From Paenibacillus xylanexedens (GTDB lineage: Bacteria > Bacillota > Bacilli > Paenibacillales > Paenibacillaceae), in the NCBI RefSeq assembly GCF_007676705.1, contig NZ_VEBF01000001.1, forward strand, positions 1,922,001 to 1,986,000: 64,000 nt of DNA, read 5' to 3'. Positions 35,314 through 43,122 of the stretch are shown piece after piece. Each line of letters starts with the position of its first letter. Positions within the stretch are counted from its first letter, which is position 1. The notes under the pieces are model-generated. The model was given only the letters and a program-made list of their open reading frames with translations, was not told the origin of the DNA and did not search any database. A program made the position numbers and the translations under genes.

Positions 35314-35367
35314 TTATTCTACTGAAATAATGGAACAGGCCACCCTGTTTATCGTGTAACTCACCAA
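35314..35367 (-). CDS. Short leader ORF or remnant kinase start
   Basis: A 17-codon ORF starting at TTG, reading MVSYTINRVACSIISVE, with AAAGGGGG about 10 nt upstream. Its first residues mirror the start of the kinase (MLSYTMK), because the ORF lies in the duplicated leader. It ends 26 nt before lpxC. It may be a translated leader peptide or simply what is left of a duplicated kinase gene whose body was lost. Confidence 0.35.
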   Translation of the reverse strand: MVSYTINRVACSIISVE

Positions 35368-35467
35368 ACAGTCTCGCCCCCTTTGACATATTTCTCACAT
35401 CCGGAGCCTATTTACATGTATTATATCGATTATGATTAGCTGATGTTGTCGATATTTGGAGGCACGT
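35351..35467 (-). repeat. Leader duplication, copy B (upstream of lpxC)
   Basis: Same orientation and order as 37228-37343. Blocks kept: ATCGTGTAACT, CTCGCCCCCTTTGACA, a 41-bp block identical in both (35413-35453), and GGAGGC. The identical block contains the predicted -10 element; the start-codon side has diverged more. Confidence 0.88.
35420..35453 (-). promoter_or_regulatory. Predicted lpxCDA promoter
   Basis: On the minus strand, TATAAT (35420-35425) lies in the 41-bp block shared exactly with the kinase leader. The -35 side is weak (ACAACA at 18 bp), which suggests an activator. The predicted transcript would have a leader of about 125 nt before lpxC. Confidence 0.5.
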
Positions 35468-35570
35468 GCAACCAATTCAATCGATAGTTGAACCAAAAGT
35501 ACAATAATAGGCGCTATACGGAGTGTTTGATCTGTCTGTCTCCGAACGAATACCGAAGAGCAGCATAACA

Positions 35571-35605
35571 AGAAACCTCAGCACGTCACCCGAGCTAAGG
35601 TTTCT
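35571..35605 (-). terminator. Probable terminator of kinase gene
   Basis: AGAAACCT...AGGTTTCT with an inner AGC/GCT pairing, then TTGTTAT on the minus strand. The T-tract is weak, so some read-through into lpxCDA is possible. Confidence 0.5.
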
Positions 35606-35672
35606 AAACAAAACTTTTCTTTAAAAACTGTCTACTTGACGGGGAGAAGTTCAGCGTTTTTGTTTGTTGGAA

Positions 35673-37244
35673 TTATGCCCCCATGGGTAAATGAAGGGTG
35701 AATGTAGAGCCAATTCCCATTTCACTATGAACGGTAATTTTGCCATGATGATCCTGGGCAATTTTCTGACAGAGTGCGAGCCCAAGTCCAGTACCTTCTT
35801 CCTTGGTTGTATAAAAAGGATTAAAGATCGTTGCCAGCGAATTCTCTGGAATGCCGATGCCCGTATCGGTAATGGAGATAAGCGCCTGGTCTCCATCTTG
35901 CAACAGATCAATATGCACCTCACCGGGTTCTGCCATCGCTTCAAAAGCATTGCGGATCAGGTTAATTAGAACCTGCACGATCTTGTCACGATCCATGTTG
36001 ACCACAACTGGCTCACCAGTAATTTTAAGTGTAATCCGATGCCCGCGCGATGCCGCATCCGATTCAGTTAACGACATGACTCGTTCAAGACAATGCCCCA
36101 CTCGTTCGGGCTTCATGTGATTGGCCTGCGGTTTGGAAAACTGTAAAAACTCGGCCGTTAGATCCGTTACCCGTGTTACCTCACCCATAATGACCTCATA
36201 CCACGGAGCGATATTGAAATCCTGTCCCCGAGAAAGCTGCAGGAAGCCTCGAATGGCAGTCAGGGGATTGCGAATTTCATGAGCCATGCCCGCGGCCAGC
36301 TCACCAACAGCCCGGAGTCTTTCGGAACGGAAGACCTCCTCTCCGTTTTTTAACCATTTCCTGCGTTGCTGCTGAAACAACCTGTCCTCTGCCACCGTAA
36401 TAAAGTGCTGCAACGTCTCGGACATTCCCGGATATAAGGAAATAATGTAGTTTACCTGCAGCCCCCTTAACTCCCCGGTCAACAGTGACGCCATACGCTC
36501 TTCGATATTTTGTATTTCAGGCAAAACCACAGCATACCGATCCCCCGCATATCGGGATACACCATACGCATCTGCAAACTGTTTCGACACACTCTCGCCT
36601 GTGGCTTTGATTATATTACTCCAGTTGTCTTCAACCTCTTTGTCAAACCCATTGAAGTTCTGAATGTTCAAGATAATCAGTAAAAATGATCGTTGCTCGT
36701 CCGCCGTTTCCTTCAATACGTTCATATATCCCTCGTAATTCAGTAACCCGGTAAGCGGGTCGTGAAGAGTAAGGAGATGATTTTTTTCCCGAAGTCTGCG
36801 CTTCTCAACCTCACTGTTAATCAAGGTATGATACAAGAAAATAATGACAACCGAGGTTAACAGATCGAATAACGAAACCAGCAAAGTATATGTATCTATG
36901 GGCACGTAGGAGAGTCGAATCACTGTATATTGCAGCATGAACAGTAGTGAGATCGGTAATGTTTGTGCCACACGTTGTTTGTCCTGAATCATTGAAATGA
37001 TCAGCATATAATACAACATGTTACACCAGTTCAGTTGACTGAAGTAATGGAATATTCCGAGAAAAATCCAATGAACATTTCGCAGCACAGGATATCTTTT
37101 CTCCCCATAGATACTTGCAACCAACAGGGCACCTGAAATCAACAATAATGCCAGATTGGGGGTAAGCCTTAGAACATAAGAGGACAAAATGACAAGCAGA
37201 CAGCCCAGCGGGAATATCACCATTTTCATCGTGTAACTTAGCAA
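35673..37244 (-). CDS. Membrane histidine kinase with degenerate GGDEF domain
   Basis: A 523-residue sensor kinase. About five membrane segments (residues 8-140) have no large external domain. Residues 158-290 resemble a GGDEF domain (HDPLTGLLNYEGYM), but the active-site motif is AGDRY (233-237), so cyclic-di-GMP synthesis is unlikely; it may bind ligand. HisKA follows with His322 in AAGMAHEIRNPLTAIRG, then an ATPase domain (NLIRNAFEA, DTGIGIP, EEGTGLGLAL), similar to sporulation-type kinases. The TTG start has AAAGGGGG about 10 nt upstream. No response regulator is adjacent. Its leader is duplicated before lpxC. Confidence 0.85.
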   Translation of the reverse strand: MLSYTMKMVIFPLGCLLVILSSYVLRLTPNLALLLISGALLVASIYGEKRYPVLRNVHWIFLGIFHYFSQLNWCNMLYYMLIISMIQDKQRVAQTLPISLLFMLQYTVIRLSYVPIDTYTLLVSLFDLLTSVVIIFLYHTLINSEVEKRRLREKNHLLTLHDPLTGLLNYEGYMNVLKETADEQRSFLLIILNIQNFNGFDKEVEDNWSNIIKATGESVSKQFADAYGVSRYAGDRYAVVLPEIQNIEERMASLLTGELRGLQVNYIISLYPGMSETLQHFITVAEDRLFQQQRRKWLKNGEEVFRSERLRAVGELAAGMAHEIRNPLTAIRGFLQLSRGQDFNIAPWYEVIMGEVTRVTDLTAEFLQFSKPQANHMKPERVGHCLERVMSLTESDAASRGHRITLKITGEPVVVNMDRDKIVQVLINLIRNAFEAMAEPGEVHIDLLQDGDQALISITDTGIGIPENSLATIFNPFYTTKEEGTGLGLALCQKIAQDHHGKITVHSEMGIGSTFTLHLPMGA

Positions 37245-37343
37245 ATAGCCTCGCCCCCTTTGACAAAACTCACATCTAACAACTTATGTACATGTATTAT
37301 ATCGATTATGATTAGCTGATGTTGTCGATTAGTGGAGGCTCGT
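37228..37343 (-). repeat. Leader duplication, copy A (kinase leader)
   Basis: The matching copy of 35351-35467, lying over the kinase ribosome site, TTG start and upstream region. The 41-bp identical block is at 37289-37329. Confidence 0.88.
37296..37329 (-). promoter_or_regulatory. Predicted kinase promoter
   Basis: On the minus strand, TATAAT (37296-37301) lies within the block shared with the lpxC leader, about 52 nt before the TTG start. The -35 is poorly matched, as in the lpxC copy. Confidence 0.5.
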
Positions 37344-37500
37344 CAAATTCGCACGAATGTATAATTTATGAAGGCAATAGGACATATGCATGAATTGTAA
37401 ACGCAAAAGTGAAACAATTCCTCTACGCAAGAATCACTATTATGCTACAATACATTTATGGATTAATTTAGAATAAAATCTTGGTTATGGAGGAAAACAC

Positions 37501-37836
37501 ATGACAATACAACGAAAACAACTGGGCCTCGGTACGCTCTCTCTACTCGTACTGGCGATGGGATTCGCCTTTAACTTCCCATGGGGAAAAGCAGATTTTA
37601 TGATCAGTCATTACCTTTTCAACGTATTAAACATACCTATTTATAGCAATGGAACTCAAGGACTTCACATTCCTTTTGTGGTAGCAGCCCTCTTCTGGAT
37701 CCCTACCCTCTGGATAGCCCAAAAAAATCGTTCACATTATGGCACAAGTGTTGCCCGTAATGTGGCCGCATTTATGCTGGTATTTTGTATTATTGGCCCT
37801 ATTATTACTGTTGTAGATTGGTTTGTAAATGCATAA
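37501..37836 (+). CDS. Small three-helix membrane protein
   Basis: A 111-residue protein with three hydrophobic segments (about residues 9-25, 58-72 and 88-107) and short polar loops; a central SNGTQGLHIPF segment links helices one and two. TGGAGGAAAAC precedes the ATG. It is transcribed divergently from the kinase and ends in a terminator. I do not recognise a family. Confidence 0.7.
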   Translation: MTIQRKQLGLGTLSLLVLAMGFAFNFPWGKADFMISHYLFNVLNIPIYSNGTQGLHIPFVVAALFWIPTLWIAQKNRSHYGTSVARNVAAFMLVFCIIGPIITVVDWFVNA

Positions 37837-37842
37837 CGCTTA

Positions 37843-37873
37843 AAGCCAGCTCTCTATATCCGAGGGCTGGCTT
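37843..37873 (+). terminator. Terminator of small membrane protein gene
   Basis: AAGCCAGC...GGCTGGCTT followed by CTTTG. Stem of eight pairs 7 nt past the stop codon; T-tract short. Confidence 0.65.
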
Positions 37874-37937
37874 CTTTGCTGCTCTTCCATATAAGATAAC
37901 AAATTATTTACACCATAACGTAGAGTGCAGAACCAAT

Positions 37938-38070
37938 CTGAAGAAGCGGAGCTAAAAGCTTTCTGAAAGAAAGCTACTTCGGAAGCATACACCTCGCCTT
38001 TATCCCCGGATTTTCACTTCTTTAGAAGGGAATCAAAAAATCCGGGGATAACAGCGATCGGAAGATGGTA
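37938..38070 (+). repeat. Dispersed intergenic repeat, copy 2
   Basis: Opposite orientation to the copy at 6221-6351, with the same order of blocks: GCGGAGC, the hairpin around CTTTCTGAAAGAAAG, CGGAAGCAT, the TCCCCGGATTTT/AAAAATCCGGGGA hairpin and AACAGCGATCG. It lies between convergent genes, downstream of mglC. Confidence 0.8.
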
Positions 38071-38122
38071 CTGCACTCGGAGTACAACGGTGTAACCTTT
38101 TCACGTTCATCTCATATCCTTT

Positions 38123-39142
38123 TTATTTCTTCGCCATATACTTACGGATATCAAAAGCCACCGCAGCAACAATGATCAATCCTTTGATAATCAACTGCCA
38201 GTATGGACTCACACCAATAAACGTTAGACCATAATTAATGACGCCGAAGATCAGTACCCCCGCCATAACACCAGGTACCGTTCCAATACCACCAGCCGTT
38301 GATACACCGCCTACCACACATGCAGCAATCGCATCCAACTCATACATGTTACCGTAATTGTTCGTAGCTCCACCTGTCCGAGCCGCTTCAAGCACACCAC
38401 CCAGACCATACAATGCACCCGCAATGGCATACAGGGCAACCAGATTACGTGCAACATGAATTCCGGATACATGCGCTGCCTGAATATTACCACCAATGGC
38501 GTACATGTTTTTGCCGAGACGGGTTTTGTTAAAGATCACCCAGCAGATTAACGCCACCGCAATAGCAATCAGGACGATATACGGAATGGAATATCCACCG
38601 CCCAGATCAATGTATCCAGAACCAATGACGGTGAAGTCGGGTCTCAATCCTCCGATTGGCTGCGACTGATTGGGTTCCGTATCAAAATAAATGGAGTTTA
38701 GTCCGTACACGGCAACCATCGTACCCAGCGTTGCGATAAAAGGAGGCACATGCAATTTGGCGATAATGAGACCATTCACCAATCCCACGAACAGGCCAAC
38801 TGTGATTCCAACCAGAATCGGCAGTAACACCGGCAGATGTGGCAGATCAGGGAAGAAGCGGTTCGCATACTCGTCAATCTGAAGCATGGAGGCCGATACG
38901 ACAGCCGTCAGCCCGACAACCCGACCAGCGGACAGATCGACCCCTCCTGTAACCAGGATGAAGGCTGCACCGAGTGCAATAATGGCTCTTGTGGAGGACT
39001 GCTGTAAAATATCCCGTAGTGTGGAGAATGCAAGGAAGTTCGGATCAGCGATGGCAATACCAATAATGAGCAGAATCAGTACGATAAAGATGGCTCGCTG
39101 TGTTACATATTGTTTCACTTGATTGATTACCTGTGTGTTCAT
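38123..39142 (-). CDS. mglC: Galactose/glucose-type ABC permease
   Basis: A 339-residue permease of the ribose/galactose class with about eight to ten membrane helices. Family motifs: LGAAFILVTGGVDLSAGRVVGL, VPPFIATLGTMVAVYGL, GNIQAAHVSGIHV and YELDAIAACVVGGVSTAGGIGTVPG. It matches MglC (about 336 residues) better than RbsC by its NSIYFDTEPNQSQPIGG loop. It is the last gene of mglBAC, 15 bp after mglA. Confidence 0.85.
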   Translation of the reverse strand: MNTQVINQVKQYVTQRAIFIVLILLIIGIAIADPNFLAFSTLRDILQQSSTRAIIALGAAFILVTGGVDLSAGRVVGLTAVVSASMLQIDEYANRFFPDLPHLPVLLPILVGITVGLFVGLVNGLIIAKLHVPPFIATLGTMVAVYGLNSIYFDTEPNQSQPIGGLRPDFTVIGSGYIDLGGGYSIPYIVLIAIAVALICWVIFNKTRLGKNMYAIGGNIQAAHVSGIHVARNLVALYAIAGALYGLGGVLEAARTGGATNNYGNMYELDAIAACVVGGVSTAGGIGTVPGVMAGVLIFGVINYGLTFIGVSPYWQLIIKGLIIVAAVAFDIRKYMAKK

Positions 39143-39157
39143 CTGTTTCCCTCCTGA

Positions 39158-40663
39158 CTAAGCCATCCGCTGCTGCGCGGCCAGCCTCATAATATCCTGC
39201 TCGGTTGCCTCGGCTCCGTCCACGATTCCGGTGAGACGTCCTTCGCTCATCACCATGATGCGATCCGACATGCCCAGAAGCTCAGGCATCTCTGAGCTAA
39301 TCATGATAATGCTTTTGCCCTGACGAGCCAGTTCCGTAATAATGGTGTAAATCTCGAACTTAGCCCCTACATCGATTCCACGCGTCGGTTCGTCCAGCAG
39401 CAGAATCTCCGGGTCGGTCAGCAACCAGCGAGCCAGTAGAACTTTCTGTTGATTACCACCGGACAGGTTTCGAATTAGCGTGTTAACCGAAGGCGTTTTG
39501 GTTCTAAACTTTTCTGTCTGCTCCCTTGCTTCCTCGCGGCCCTTTTTCTCATTCAACAAACCTATGCGATTTTTGTAACGGCCAAGACTTGCGATAATGG
39601 TATTCTCATACACCGACAACACAGGAAATATCCCTGTTACCCTTCGTTCTTCCGTGAGCAACGCAATGTTGTGACGCTTTGCGGCAGCTGGAGAATTAAT
39701 CTTTACTCTGCGTCCATGGATTGAAATCTGACCTGAAGCGAGACCTCGCAGTCCGAACAAAGACTCAATCAATTCTGTCCGCTGTGCTCCAACCAGGCCG
39801 CCAATGCCGAGCACTTCGCCTTTTCGCAGCTCAAAGGATACGTCCCGAAACGATTTCGACTGATTCGATGTCAGACCCTCTGCCTTCAGTATGACTTCAC
39901 CGGGTACGTTCGTCCGTTCCGGGAATCGTTCGTCCATGTCACGACCCACCATGCGTGTGATGATCAGATCTGTTGTTAAATCCGCGGCGTCCCATGTACC
40001 AACAACGAAGCCATCACGCATGATCGTGACTTCATCCGAGATCGTCAGGATCTCCTCCATTTTGTGGGAAATGTAGATAATGGATACACCGCGACTGCGT
40101 AGTTCATTAATAATGGCGAAGAGCTGGTCCACTTCCTTGCCTGTCAGGGAAGAAGTGGGCTCATCCATGACGATGACTTTGGATTGAAAAGAGACGGCCT
40201 TGGCGATTTCCATCGATTGAATCTTGGATACAGACAGTGTTCCAGCTTGAGCCTTCGGATCAATATCCAGGTTCAAGTCCTTGAACAGAGCCAGTGTATC
40301 GGTATACATCCTTTTCTCGTCCACGAGTATTCCCCTCATCGGAAAACGACCCAGCCAGATATTCTCCATCACCGGACGATGCGGGACCGGATTCAGCTCC
40401 TGATGAATCATGGATATCCCTTGCTGAAGTGCCGCTTTGGAATTGGGAATATCCACGTCCCTTCCTTCGATGCGTATCGTTCCTTCATCTGGTCGATACA
40501 TGCCGAACAGACATTTCATCAGCGTGGATTTGCCCGCTCCATTCTCTCCCATCAAGGCGTGAACCGTTCCCGGCTTCACCTTCAACGTGACTTGACTTAG
40601 TGCCTGCACACCCGGAAATGCTTTGGAAACTCCATTCATCTCCAGCAGGTAAGGTGATTCCAT
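39158..40663 (-). CDS. mglA: Sugar ABC transporter ATPase, two ATPase domains
   Basis: A 501-residue tandem ATPase. The first domain has GENGAGKST, LSVSKIQSMEIAKAV and VIVMDEPTSSLTG; the second (from about residue 255) lacks a normal Walker A (GIGGLVGAQRTE) but keeps LSGGNQQKVLLARWL and LLLDEPTRGIDVGAKFEIY, the usual MglA/RbsA arrangement. The LTEERRVTGIFPVLSVYEN segment favours the Mgl group. It energises uptake with MglB and MglC. Confidence 0.88.
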   Translation of the reverse strand: MESPYLLEMNGVSKAFPGVQALSQVTLKVKPGTVHALMGENGAGKSTLMKCLFGMYRPDEGTIRIEGRDVDIPNSKAALQQGISMIHQELNPVPHRPVMENIWLGRFPMRGILVDEKRMYTDTLALFKDLNLDIDPKAQAGTLSVSKIQSMEIAKAVSFQSKVIVMDEPTSSLTGKEVDQLFAIINELRSRGVSIIYISHKMEEILTISDEVTIMRDGFVVGTWDAADLTTDLIITRMVGRDMDERFPERTNVPGEVILKAEGLTSNQSKSFRDVSFELRKGEVLGIGGLVGAQRTELIESLFGLRGLASGQISIHGRRVKINSPAAAKRHNIALLTEERRVTGIFPVLSVYENTIIASLGRYKNRIGLLNEKKGREEAREQTEKFRTKTPSVNTLIRNLSGGNQQKVLLARWLLTDPEILLLDEPTRGIDVGAKFEIYTIITELARQGKSIIMISSEMPELLGMSDRIMVMSEGRLTGIVDGAEATEQDIMRLAAQQRMA

Positions 40664-40738
40664 CTTGTATCCTCCCCTTCCATATGACCGGCAAAAAAGG
40701 GACGCTACCCGAATGACGGACGTCCCTGTCTACTGCTG

Positions 40739-41800
40739 TTATTGGGCGTCGGCGATGTTGTCTTTCGTAATTTTTTTGTATGCAATCCAGACGTATTTCC
40801 CATCTGTAATATCATATTTGGTATTTTCCTTCGTCGGTGTCTCCCCTTTGGCAAGGACAGAAGCCAGAGCAACTGTGGCAGCACCCTGATTCTTGGCATC
40901 ATTAAGTACCGTGCCCAGCATCGTACCATCCTGTAGAGCCTGAATGGCAGGAGCTGTTGCATCCACACCTACCACCGGCATTGATTTGCCATCCTTGAAG
41001 TATCCAGCTGCTTTCAATGCCTCAATGGCTCCAAGCGCCATGTCATCATTGTTTGCGAGAACGGCTTCAATCTTGTCGCCATGGGAAGCAAGGAACGCCT
41101 GCATTTTCTCCTGACCTTTCACGCGGTCCCACATCGCCGTGTCTTCCGCCAGTGCTTCCACTTCGATATCGGCATCCTGGATCGCCTGAACCGAATATTT
41201 GGTTCGAAGCTCTGCATCCTGGTGACCCGGTTCCCCTTTCAGCATGACGTATTGCAGTTTGCCATCGCCATTTTTGTCTGCTTCCGGATGTGCTTTCCAG
41301 TAATCCACAATCAGCTGTCCGGAGATCGTACCAGACTCTTCCGCTTTTGCTCCTACATAGTACACTTTATCCCACTTGTTCATGTCTTCCGCCACTGGCT
41401 CACGGTTAAGAAACACGACTGGAATGTTCGCTGCCTTGGCCTTGTCAATGATGACGCCCGCCGCCGTGCGATCTACCGGATTCACAGCCATTGCATTATA
41501 TTTCTTGGATACAAACAGATCGACTTTCTCATTCTGGGTGGGCTGTGCATTCTGACTATCCACGATATCCAGGGTTGCAATACCTTCTGCTGCTGCGTTC
41601 ATCGCATTACGTACACCCGTCATGAATGTATCATCGAATTTGTAGATAGCGACACCAATCTTCGGTGTTTCTGTCCCGGCTGCTGTCTGACCGCCTGTAT
41701 CTGTTCCCGTACTTCCACCTGCACTGTCTCCGCCGCTGCTACAACCCGCCGCCACAACCATACATGCCGTAATCAACAGTGTCATCCATGTCTTCTTCAT
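40739..41800 (-). CDS. mglB: Galactose/glucose-binding lipoprotein
   Basis: A 353-residue binding protein with a lipobox (VVAAGCSS) and a Gly/Ser/Thr linker before the mature domain. IGVAIYKFDDTFMTGVRNAM is the MglB N-terminal signature; VNPVDRTAAGVIIDKAK, VFLNREPVAEDMNKWDKVYYVGAKAEESG and NNDDMALGAIEALKAAGY complete the sugar-binding family. First gene of mglBAC, with a cre-like site 51 bp upstream. D-galactose or D-glucose is the likely ligand; xylose is less likely from the MglB-specific pattern. Confidence 0.88.
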   Translation of the reverse strand: MKKTWMTLLITACMVVAAGCSSGGDSAGGSTGTDTGGQTAAGTETPKIGVAIYKFDDTFMTGVRNAMNAAAEGIATLDIVDSQNAQPTQNEKVDLFVSKKYNAMAVNPVDRTAAGVIIDKAKAANIPVVFLNREPVAEDMNKWDKVYYVGAKAEESGTISGQLIVDYWKAHPEADKNGDGKLQYVMLKGEPGHQDAELRTKYSVQAIQDADIEVEALAEDTAMWDRVKGQEKMQAFLASHGDKIEAVLANNDDMALGAIEALKAAGYFKDGKSMPVVGVDATAPAIQALQDGTMLGTVLNDAKNQGAATVALASVLAKGETPTKENTKYDITDGKYVWIAYKKITKDNIADAQ

Positions 41801-41850
41801 ATCCTAATGACCTCCCCCAAGTTCATTCGGCTTCACCGATGTCTTTATTA

Positions 41851-41864
41851 TGAAAGGGTTTACA
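41851..41864. promoter_or_regulatory. cre-like site upstream of mglB
   Basis: TGAAAGGGTTTACA matches the catabolite-repression consensus TGWAANCGNTNWCA at every fixed position but one (G instead of C). It lies 51 bp before the mglB start, where CcpA could repress. Confidence 0.5.
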
Positions 41865-41949
41865 TTAAATTCGAATACAATATCTTCACCTGTTCTATCG
41901 AAATCTTCCTCAAGTTAAGAAATGGATTCATTTCATCATTCCGTATTCG

Positions 41950-43122
41950 TCATTGTACAAAAGGAAACAGCAGCTTCTGGTTATCCATCCAGAACATGTT
42001 TTCGGTACTAACCAGCTTTGTCTCAAGTAACACTCTCGCCTGTACCTGTTGATTGTTCAGCCGCGCAACGGCTTGATTCAATCCCAGATAACCTGCACTG
42101 TATCCATTCTGGACGATGAGATGCTCAAAGACCCCTTCCTGCAGCTGCTCCAATTGCTGTTGTTCACTGCCGAATCCAACAATCTTTACCTTATCCGCAG
42201 ACTTGCGTCGATGCAGTTCATCGGCTGCTCCCAGAGAAGCCGGTTCTTGAAGGGCAATGAAGCCGTCTACCTGCTGTTGGTCCAGCAGCTGCTTCGCCGA
42301 TTGCCAACACCCGTCCCGGGTATTGCATACCGATTTGGGTTCCACTTGGATGTCAGGATACTGTTCCAGGACTTCCATCACACCCTGCTCTCTGTGAATC
42401 AGACCGGAATTAAGAGGATCTGGACCCAATAAAGCCACATGCCCTCGTCCTTCCAGCAGCTCCGCCATGGCCCGCCCTGCTTGCCGTCCAGCCTCCACAT
42501 TATCCATGGAGATGACACTGGTTATGCCTTTCACGGGAAATTCATCGTTAAGCACAATGACGGGAACGATGGCTCCATCGGAATTCGTTGTCTGCGCCTC
42601 CTGAATAATGTCGCTGAGCGCCGTCTCGCTCAGGGGATCGACTAACAGAGCTGATGCTCCCTGCTTCAGAGCCAAGGCGGCGGCTTCCACCTGAGCCTGC
42701 TCTCGCGCACTACGAGACAACGTTCGGCGGTCTGCATGGGCCTGCTTAAACTGTATCTGACTGCCAACGGAGTCTGGAATGGAGGGCGTGTACACATTAC
42801 CGTCGGAAGGGTAGGCTTCCACGGTCATTAGTTCTGCCCCGCTCTCTTTGGCAGCCGCCTCGGCTCCAAGCCGGATGGCTTCCGCAAGTTCCCCTGTCCC
42901 AGCTGGCGTAATTAGCGCGATACGTGGCGGTAATGTACGGTCATCGGGACTCGGTATGCCACAGGCCGCGCATAGTAGCAGACAGCAGATTGCAGCTGTC
43001 AGGATTACCAACCGACGTTTCCGAATTCGCCGGAAGCTCGCACCAATCTTTTTCAAAAACGTACGGAAGTTCAATCCTTCAACGCTATGGGCATCGTTCC
43101 TATTCACTTGGCTGTCGATCAT
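41950..43122 (-). CDS. Sugar-binding lipoprotein of sensory type
   Basis: A 390-residue LacI-type periplasmic-binding-fold protein. The ATG at 43122 has AAGGAGG about 9 nt upstream and overlaps the end of the kinase gene by 23 bases. Charged N terminus, then a lipoprotein signal ending CLLLCAACG. The body has PRIALITPAGTGELAEAIRLGAEAAAKESG, VIVLNDEFPVKGITSVISMDNVEAGRQAGRAM and GHVALLGPD. Its place in the kinase-regulator operon, separate from mglB, suggests that it presents sugar to the kinase rather than to the transporter, as XylFII does with LytS in Clostridium (recalled parallel). Confidence 0.8.
   Translation of the reverse strand: MIDSQVNRNDAHSVEGLNFRTFLKKIGASFRRIRKRRLVILTAAICCLLLCAACGIPSPDDRTLPPRIALITPAGTGELAEAIRLGAEAAAKESGAELMTVEAYPSDGNVYTPSIPDSVGSQIQFKQAHADRRTLSRSAREQAQVEAAALALKQGASALLVDPLSETALSDIIQEAQTTNSDGAIVPVIVLNDEFPVKGITSVISMDNVEAGRQAGRAMAELLEGRGHVALLGPDPLNSGLIHREQGVMEVLEQYPDIQVEPKSVCNTRDGCWQSAKQLLDQQQVDGFIALQEPASLGAADELHRRKSADKVKIVGFGSEQQQLEQLQEGVFEHLIVQNGYSAGYLGLNQAVARLNNQQVQARVLLETKLVSTENMFWMDNQKLLFPFVQ

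Larger units (their letters stand above)
35288..35672. other. lpxC leader region between kinase and lpxC
   Basis: About 385 bp containing, from the kinase side, the kinase terminator (35571-35605), an AT-rich spacer without a recognised feature, the duplicated leader (35351-35467) with its -10 element, and a 17-codon ORF (35314-35367). Confidence 0.6.
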
